Under the pieces are notes generated by a model. It searched no databases. It was not told the origin of the DNA and saw nothing but the letters and a program-made list of their open reading frames with translations. 11,198 nt of DNA. It comes from Bacillota bacterium (GTDB taxonomy: Bacteria; Bacillota; Bacilli; Alicyclobacillales; SLC66). Shown here piece after piece: positions 6,531-11,198 of this stretch. The stretch lies in contig JAJZCJ010000090.1 in assembly GCA_021846145.1 (NCBI GenBank), positions 1 through 11,198 on the forward strand, written 5' to 3'. Each line of letters begins with the position of its first letter. The stretch's first letter is position 1. Both the position numbers and the translations under genes were made by a program.

Positions 6531-7456
6531 TAGCTTAACGTAATCTTGATATTCGCGCTCTTTTGTAATGAGTTCACAATTCCTGTCATGACCGTATTGG
6601 TTTGCTGTTGCAGGAGTTGTTGCTCAATTGTAGGTTGCACACTCTTGAAAGGTTCGATCGTGCGTTTTAATACTTCCATCACATGATAGCCATACTGCGA
6701 CTGAAATGGGCTTCCGACAACGCCAATCGGTTGACTCATGGCATGTTCACGGAATGGCACCACCCATTGTGATGGGTCTGCATTCGCGTATAATCCGCCA
6801 TTATTTTTAGACCCTGTATCCGTTGAATATTGTTTAGCCAGCTTGTCCCAACTGCCGCCATTTTTTAGTTCCTGTGAAATGGTTTGTGCCAGTGCCAATT
6901 TATTCACAAGAATATGGCGCACAGAAACTTTTGCGAACTGATACAAATTTTGGTTATAGTACTTTTGCTCCGACTGAACAGAAACTTTATTTACCAACTT
7001 GTGAGCATATCCCTGCAAAATAAGCAAAGTTTTCACGTAATCGGCTAAATCGGTATTTTGCAAACCAAGCGTTTGCATCTTGCTGTCAAAAGTGCTGGAA
7101 TTACCGCTATATAAAGACTGAATCGCACTTTGCTTGACACTTAATACTGTTTGATTCACCTGCGCATTGGACACGCTGATCCCTGCTTGTACCGCTTTTT
7201 GCTCCAACAGCCGATTGTACACGATGTACTGCTGAATCACTTGCTTCTTCACTGCCGTGGTCACAGCTAGTTGAGGGTTAAACAGTTGTTCTAGGTGCAC
7301 CTGTTGATTTAACTGCGATGTGGTGACAGTACCACCATTATATGTGCCTACGGTAGCAGAGCTACTATTGGTGCCACAACCGCTAAGTACAAGTCCCAAA
7401 ACGGCCACAGAAGCCACCGCAAGCGTACTTTTTTTCTTAAAAAAACTAGTGAACAT
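6530..7456 (-). CDS. PrsA/SurA-type peptidyl-prolyl isomerase lipoprotein
   Basis: A 308-residue exported protein. A basic start (FFKKK) and hydrophobic stretch lead to the lipobox LVLSGC with Cys27, so it should be a membrane-anchored lipoprotein outside the cell. Residues 30-165 form a SurA/PrsA-like N-lobe rich in Gln, Ser and Val. Residues 177-262 are a parvulin (PpiC) domain: VRHIL with His181, YSTDTGS with Asp213, and QYGYHVMEV with His258. The usual GGDLG loop is altered to GGLYA and the methionine normally following is absent, so isomerase activity could be reduced and the protein may act mainly as a chaperone for secreted proteins. AAGGAGG lies nine bases before the ATG at 7456; a TTG at 7462 is too close to it. 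The start overlaps the end of mfd by 11 bases. Bacillus subtilis has no such gene here. Confidence 0.88.
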   Translation of the reverse strand: MFTSFFKKKSTLAVASVAVLGLVLSGCGTNSSSATVGTYNGGTVTTSQLNQQVHLEQLFNPQLAVTTAVKKQVIQQYIVYNRLLEQKAVQAGISVSNAQVNQTVLSVKQSAIQSLYSGNSSTFDSKMQTLGLQNTDLADYVKTLLILQGYAHKLVNKVSVQSEQKYYNQNLYQFAKVSVRHILVNKLALAQTISQELKNGGSWDKLAKQYSTDTGSKNNGGLYANADPSQWVVPFREHAMSQPIGVVGSPFQSQYGYHVMEVLKRTIEPFKSVQPTIEQQLLQQQTNTVMTGIVNSLQKSANIKITLS

Positions 7457-10400
7457 TCTCAAAATCCTCCTTCAATTCAATAAACACAGAAGTCAATTCC
7501 TTCATGACCTTTAGGGCCATTTGGAGTAACTCTTCATCTTTAATCCGACGCCCTTCGATCACCAGCGTATACTTACCACCTGTCGCTTTTAAATGCATCC
7601 GCTTTGGATATAGCTGCGTCATTTGAAACAACTTCGGGCCAGAAAGATTGGCCGTCACTTCTGGTCGAAATACGATGTGTAAATCATTATCTTGTTTGTA
7701 GAATGACTCCAAATCATATTGATACGCATAAGCCCGAAGGTTCGCCACTGATAGCAAGTTCTCCACTTCTTGTGGCGGCTCACCGAATCGATCCTGAAGT
7801 TCCTCGCGAAGATCAGCCACATGATTCAAGCTTCGACAAGCCACGAATTTTTGATACACCTCAATTTTTTGCGCTTCATTCGGGATATATGCCTGTGGAA
7901 GATATGCATCGACGGTAATTTCCACATTAGGCTCTGGCTTGACTTCCTGTTTTTCCCCTTTGAGACCTTTTATCGCATCAGCTAACATATCAGAATACAT
8001 ATCAAAGCCCACCGCACTGATGAATCCGTGCTGTTCCGCCCCAAGCAAGTTGCCTGCACCACGAATGGAGAGATCGCGCATGGCAATCTTAAAACCACTT
8101 CCGAGCTCAGTAAATTCTTTAATTGCTTGTAACCGTTTTTCCGCCACTTCAGTTAGCACCTTATCCGGTTGATAAGTGAAGTAAGCATACGCGATTCGGT
8201 TAGATCTCCCCACCCTTCCGCGCAGCTGATACAATTGAGAGAGCCCCAATCGGTCAGCATAAAACACGACTAATGTATTCACATTGGGAATATCGATGCC
8301 CGTTTCTATAATCGTTGTCGATACCAGCACATCCGTCTCGCCTTGCAAAAAATCCAGCATCACCTGTTCAAGTTGAGACTCGGGCATTTGCCCATGCCCC
8401 ACCGCCACCCTAGCTTCGGGTACCATGCGAACAATGCGCTCAGCAATCGATTGAATACCCTGTACTTGATTATACAAAACATACACTTGACCGCCACGGC
8501 TGAGTTCTCGTTCAATCGCTTCTTGCAACAGAGTATCGCTATATTCTAACACATAGGTTTGAACAGGAAAACGATTCTCTGGTGGAGTTTCAATCACCGA
8601 CAGATCCCTCACCCCTACCATCGACATGTGTAGCGTGCGAGGAATTGGCGTGGCCGTTAATGTAAGACAATCAATGCTGCTTTTTAGTTGTTTGAGTTTT
8701 TCTTTGTGCGATACGCCAAAACGCTGTTCCTCATCAACGATCAACAAACCAAGATCTTTAAATTGAATGCTTTTATTTAGCAAACGATGTGTCCCAATTA
8801 CGATATCGACCGCACCCGTACGAAGTCCCTCCACCCCCTTATTCACCTCAGCTTTACTACGAAAACGACTGATCATTTCGACCCTAACTGGAAAACCAGA
8901 AAACCGTTCGCTAAACGTTGCATAATGTTGCTGCGCGAGAATGGTTGTCGGCACCAACACCGCTACCTGCTTACCATCAAAAACCGCCTTAGCAGCAGCG
9001 CGAATGGCCACTTCTGTCTTCCCGTAACCGACATCACCACAAAGCAGACGATCCATCGACCTAGTCTTTTCCATGTCCTTTTTAATGTCAGTGACGGCAC
9101 GCAGTTGATCAGGTGTCTCTTCATAAGGAAACATGGATTCAAAGTCCCTCTGCCATTCTGTATCCCCACGAAAAGAATGCCCAGGCTGTGCTTCTCGCTC
9201 TGCATAGATCTTTATTAGGTCTTGCGCAATGTCTTGTACTGATTTTTGAACCTTACGTTTCGTGCGTACCCATTCTGACCCGCCCAAGTGATTTAAACGA
9301 GGCTCACGTTCTTCATTGCCAAGAAATTTTTGCACCAAGTTGATCTGATCGACCGGTACATACAATTTGTCATTGCCAGCGTATTGCAAGTAGAGGTAAT
9401 CCCGATGTGACCCTCCTACCTCCAGTGTCTCGACACCTAAATACCGCCCGATTCCATGAGTGACATGCACGACACAATCGCCCACATGTAAATCTTGGTA
9501 GCTTTTGATCCGCGCAGCTTCCGGCGCATCATCCCGGACGCGGCGTGCACGCTTTTTCGTGACAAAAATTTCACTTTCGCTAATCACCACCAGATGAGCT
9601 TGCGGAAGTTCAAATCCAGCCGATAAATTACCGATAATAACCATAGGAATTTCCGTATGGGAATCAAAGTGTGGCCTTCGCTCCAACTCAATCGAAAAAT
9701 CCTCCAGTACACGTATGAGCCGATCTGCTCGCTCCGCACTTGCTGCTAAAATCACAATGTGCTGATTTGTCTTCTTATAACGAGCAAGCTCCGACTTTAA
9801 TAGCGGCATTTGCCCGTGGAACCGCTGCATCGAGTGCATCGGTAGATTGACGGTCTGCTTCACGTGAATCCCTAGTACATGGCGAGGAAATAAGCTCACA
9901 TACATCTGCGGACGGCCTTCGCATTGAAAAATCTGGTCAATATCATACGAAGTTAATAAACCTGGAAGAATCTCTCCCCGTTCCAAAGCCCCCGTCATCC
10001 ATTCCGCCTCTTCGCGGATTACCCGTTCTATTGTCTCTCGCAAACGCATGGGTTCATCATAAAACACCCATGCATTAGCAGGAAAATAACGCAGAGCAGA
10101 GGAATCGTAATCCGTTAGCCAGCCAGCATAGCGAATCAGGCTAGGAAAATGCATTCCCTCTTTCATCCGCTCGACATCACGACCTATATGATGACGCATT
10201 TGGCTGATAAATTCCTGATGGTGTTGATGTTGATTGAGGAACGCGATCATTTCATTTTCCACTCGATCGCCAAGATCTCTCAATTCATTCGCACTCACCA
10301 CCATCTCTCGTGCTGGCCAAATTTCAATCGACTTCACTTGTTCTGTAGAACGTTGAGTCTCTGGGTCAAATAATCGGATCGAGTCTACCTCGTCCCCAAA

Positions 10401-10982
10401 CCACTCGATACGAACCGCATCTGCATTGAGTGGGTATACATCAAGCAACCCCCCGCGAACGCTAAACTGCCCGCGCGTTTCCACACGCTCCACCCGTTCA
10501 TATCCACCTGCAATGAGTTGCTCCAGCAATTGATCCATTGGCACCATGGAGCCCCAAACGAGCTGTGCCACAGCTTGAAAGAGTCGCTGCGGAGTCACCA
10601 TTGGCTGTTTTAACCCTCTGATGGTCGTGACATAAATCGCTTTTTCCTGATTTTTTAATGCCTGCAATGTCCGCAAGCGCAATGCGGCAAGCTCCGGACT
10701 AAAAGCCAGTAAGTCGTCATGTGTCAGTTCTCGTTCAGGAAACAAATACACCTGATTTTCCCCTAGCAGTTCGCTTAAATCTGCTACGACTGCTTCTGCA
10801 TTCGTCATGGAATGAGTGACAATCAAAATACTTCGTGCGTCCTTTTTCAGTGCCGCATATAACAAGTGTCGAGCCGAGCCGCTGATGCCAGTCACCAATT
10901 GCTGTCCGCCATTTGTAGACATTGCTTGTTCTAATGCCATCACTTCTTGCGTGTGAGCCAAATACTCTACGATTTTACGCAA
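7446..10982 (-). CDS. mfd: Transcription-repair coupling factor Mfd
   Basis: A 1178-residue ATP-driven translocase, against 1177 in Bacillus subtilis. It removes RNA polymerase stalled at DNA damage and recruits UvrA. Order of parts: a UvrB-like N-terminal module (residues 1-400, GISGSAR at 32-38, [18 protein letters not shown]); the RNA-polymerase-interacting CarD-like domain (from about 497, [20 protein letters not shown]); the RecG-like motor with Walker [11 protein letters not shown] (649-658), DEEQ box (750-753), [11 protein letters not shown] (774-784), [13 protein letters not shown] and QLRGRVGRS (919-927); and the TRCF C-terminal domain from about 1022. I choose the TTG at 10982 over a GTG at 11018 because AGGGGG stands eight bases before it and the distance to GISGSAR (31 residues) equals that in Bacillus. 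It overlaps prsA by 11 bases. Confidence 0.97.
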   Translation of the reverse strand: MRKIVEYLAHTQEVMALEQAMSTNGGQQLVTGISGSARHLLYAALKKDARSILIVTHSMTNAEAVVADLSELLGENQVYLFPERELTHDDLLAFSPELAALRLRTLQALKNQEKAIYVTTIRGLKQPMVTPQRLFQAVAQLVWGSMVPMDQLLEQLIAGGYERVERVETRGQFSVRGGLLDVYPLNADAVRIEWFGDEVDSIRLFDPETQRSTEQVKSIEIWPAREMVVSANELRDLGDRVENEMIAFLNQHQHHQEFISQMRHHIGRDVERMKEGMHFPSLIRYAGWLTDYDSSALRYFPANAWVFYDEPMRLRETIERVIREEAEWMTGALERGEILPGLLTSYDIDQIFQCEGRPQMYVSLFPRHVLGIHVKQTVNLPMHSMQRFHGQMPLLKSELARYKKTNQHIVILAASAERADRLIRVLEDFSIELERRPHFDSHTEIPMVIIGNLSAGFELPQAHLVVISESEIFVTKKRARRVRDDAPEAARIKSYQDLHVGDCVVHVTHGIGRYLGVETLEVGGSHRDYLYLQYAGNDKLYVPVDQINLVQKFLGNEEREPRLNHLGGSEWVRTKRKVQKSVQDIAQDLIKIYAEREAQPGHSFRGDTEWQRDFESMFPYEETPDQLRAVTDIKKDMEKTRSMDRLLCGDVGYGKTEVAIRAAAKAVFDGKQVAVLVPTTILAQQHYATFSERFSGFPVRVEMISRFRSKAEVNKGVEGLRTGAVDIVIGTHRLLNKSIQFKDLGLLIVDEEQRFGVSHKEKLKQLKSSIDCLTLTATPIPRTLHMSMVGVRDLSVIETPPENRFPVQTYVLEYSDTLLQEAIERELSRGGQVYVLYNQVQGIQSIAERIVRMVPEARVAVGHGQMPESQLEQVMLDFLQGETDVLVSTTIIETGIDIPNVNTLVVFYADRLGLSQLYQLRGRVGRSNRIAYAYFTYQPDKVLTEVAEKRLQAIKEFTELGSGFKIAMRDLSIRGAGNLLGAEQHGFISAVGFDMYSDMLADAIKGLKGEKQEVKPEPNVEITVDAYLPQAYIPNEAQKIEVYQKFVACRSLNHVADLREELQDRFGEPPQEVENLLSVANLRAYAYQYDLESFYKQDNDLHIVFRPEVTANLSGPKLFQMTQLYPKRMHLKATGGKYTLVIEGRRIKDEELLQMALKVMKELTSVFIELKEDFENVH

Positions 10983-10990
10983 TTTATTTT

Positions 10991-10996
10991 CCCCCT
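10991..10996 (-). promoter_or_regulatory. Ribosome binding site deciding the mfd TTG start
   Basis: AGGGGG followed by AAAATAAA and then TTG at 10982. The upstream GTG at 11018 is preceded by GTCAAAAAA and has no Shine-Dalgarno site. Confidence 0.6.
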
Positions 10997-11033
10997 GCCC
11001 TAAAATCGCGCTTGTCACTTTTTTGACGCCAAA

Positions 11034-11066
11034 TAGGCCTTAACGCAAATGCCTGCGCAAGGCCTA
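11034..11066 (-). terminator. Strong hairpin in the mfd leader
   Basis: On the minus strand TAGGCCTT pairs perfectly with AAGGCCTA. Inside, CGCA pairs with TGCG around GGCATT, separated from the outer stem by a small internal loop. Only TTT follows shortly, so termination would be weak. It could be a poor terminator of the upstream gene or a leader structure controlling mfd. The 186 bases from 10983 to 11168 otherwise hold two further short inverted repeats and a 15-codon frame. Confidence 0.4.
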
Positions 11067-11072
11067 ACACCT

Positions 11073-11120
11073 CTATACGTCCACGCCAACCGACGCGAAC
11101 CGCGTGTAGGCAAAACTCAT
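11073..11120 (-). CDS. Possible 15-codon leader peptide upstream of mfd
   Basis: ATG at 11120 to TAG, coding MSFAYTRFASVGVDV. AGGAG lies ten bases before the ATG. The frame overlaps the inverted repeat ACGCG/CGCGT and precedes the hairpin at 11034-11066, a layout like a translated leader. A chance short frame is at least as likely; no homologue is recognised and no run of a single amino acid suggests attenuation. Confidence 0.18.
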   Translation of the reverse strand: MSFAYTRFASVGVDV

Positions 11121-11168
11121 TGAGCGGTCGCTCCTGACGTTCAAAAAATATGCTATCCTAACAAACTA

Positions 11169-11198
11169 TTACTGAATAGGTGTGTTCGTCAAGTACAA
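11169..11198 (-). CDS. C-terminal end of an upstream gene, possibly fin
   Basis: A frame open from the right edge ends LYLTNTPIQ then TAA at 11171-11169. In Bacillus the gene before mfd is fin (yabK), a small SigF-to-SigG switch protein whose end, as I recall it (HEYHTFIQ), has the same T-x-I-Q finish. Nine residues are too few to be sure. Another open frame ends at a TAG a few codons further on. Confidence 0.28.
   Translation of the reverse strand: MYLTNTPIQ

Noticed and set aside
8787..9218. Plus-strand 143-codon open frame inside mfd
   Set aside because: It lies wholly opposite the conserved helicase core of Mfd, its product has no recognisable domain, and its composition looks like an antisense shadow.
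11166..11192. SigA-like TTGACG and TAATAG at the right edge
   Set aside because: The spacer is only 15 bases and the boxes overlap a likely coding end; not convincing.
1..11198. Mobile elements, CRISPR arrays, tRNA or rRNA genes
   Set aside because: No transposase or integrase frames, spaced repeats, terminal inverted repeats or cloverleaf sequences were seen; gene order is conserved core chromosome.

Overview
The window is one almost fully minus-strand stretch of core chromosome from an endospore-forming member of the Bacillota. SpoVT, YabP, YabQ, DivIC, YabR, RqcP and Mfd are all recognisable and sit in the order known from Bacillus (mfd, spoVT, yabM, yabN/mazG, yabO/rqcP, yabP, yabQ, divIC, yabR). 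Two genes depart from the Bacillus subtilis order: a PrsA/SurA-type PPIase lipoprotein between mfd and spoVT, and an HU gene between mazG and rqcP. With the moderate G+C content this suggests a non-Bacillus lineage such as the Alicyclobacillaceae or relatives. That placement is inference.

In transcription order (right to left): 11198-10983 is the end of an upstream gene, possibly fin, followed by a structured leader. 10982-7446 is mfd (transcription-repair coupling factor). 7456-6530 is a PrsA-like foldase lipoprotein whose start overlaps the mfd end and which finishes in a hairpin terminator. 6403-5861 is spoVT, with its own strong terminator. 5724-4093 is a MurJ/SpoVB-type lipid flippase, behind a candidate SigE promoter. 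4074-2581 is mazG/yabN. 2546-2274 is HU, joined by a one-base TAATG overlap to rqcP (2274-1972). A terminator-like hairpin covers the rqcP stop codon. Then come yabP, yabQ and divIC. yabR follows with a near-consensus SigA promoter and a terminator of its own. At 68-1 a membrane-protein reading frame runs off the left edge.

The cluster joins housekeeping genes (DNA repair, nucleoid packing, nucleotide-pool cleaning, ribosome quality control, division) with sporulation genes (SpoVT, the flippase, YabP, YabQ). The internal terminators and candidate SigE promoters are the natural places where the two programmes could be separated.

Several annotated starts differ from the longest frame because a Shine-Dalgarno site and family length point to a later codon: mfd TTG at 10982, the flippase GTG at 5724, yabP GTG at 1893, yabQ GTG at 1586, divIC ATG at 1025. 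I saw no mobile element, CRISPR array, tRNA, rRNA or clearly novel system. The least explained parts are the mfd leader (10983-11168), the hairpin over the rqcP stop, and the left-edge frame.
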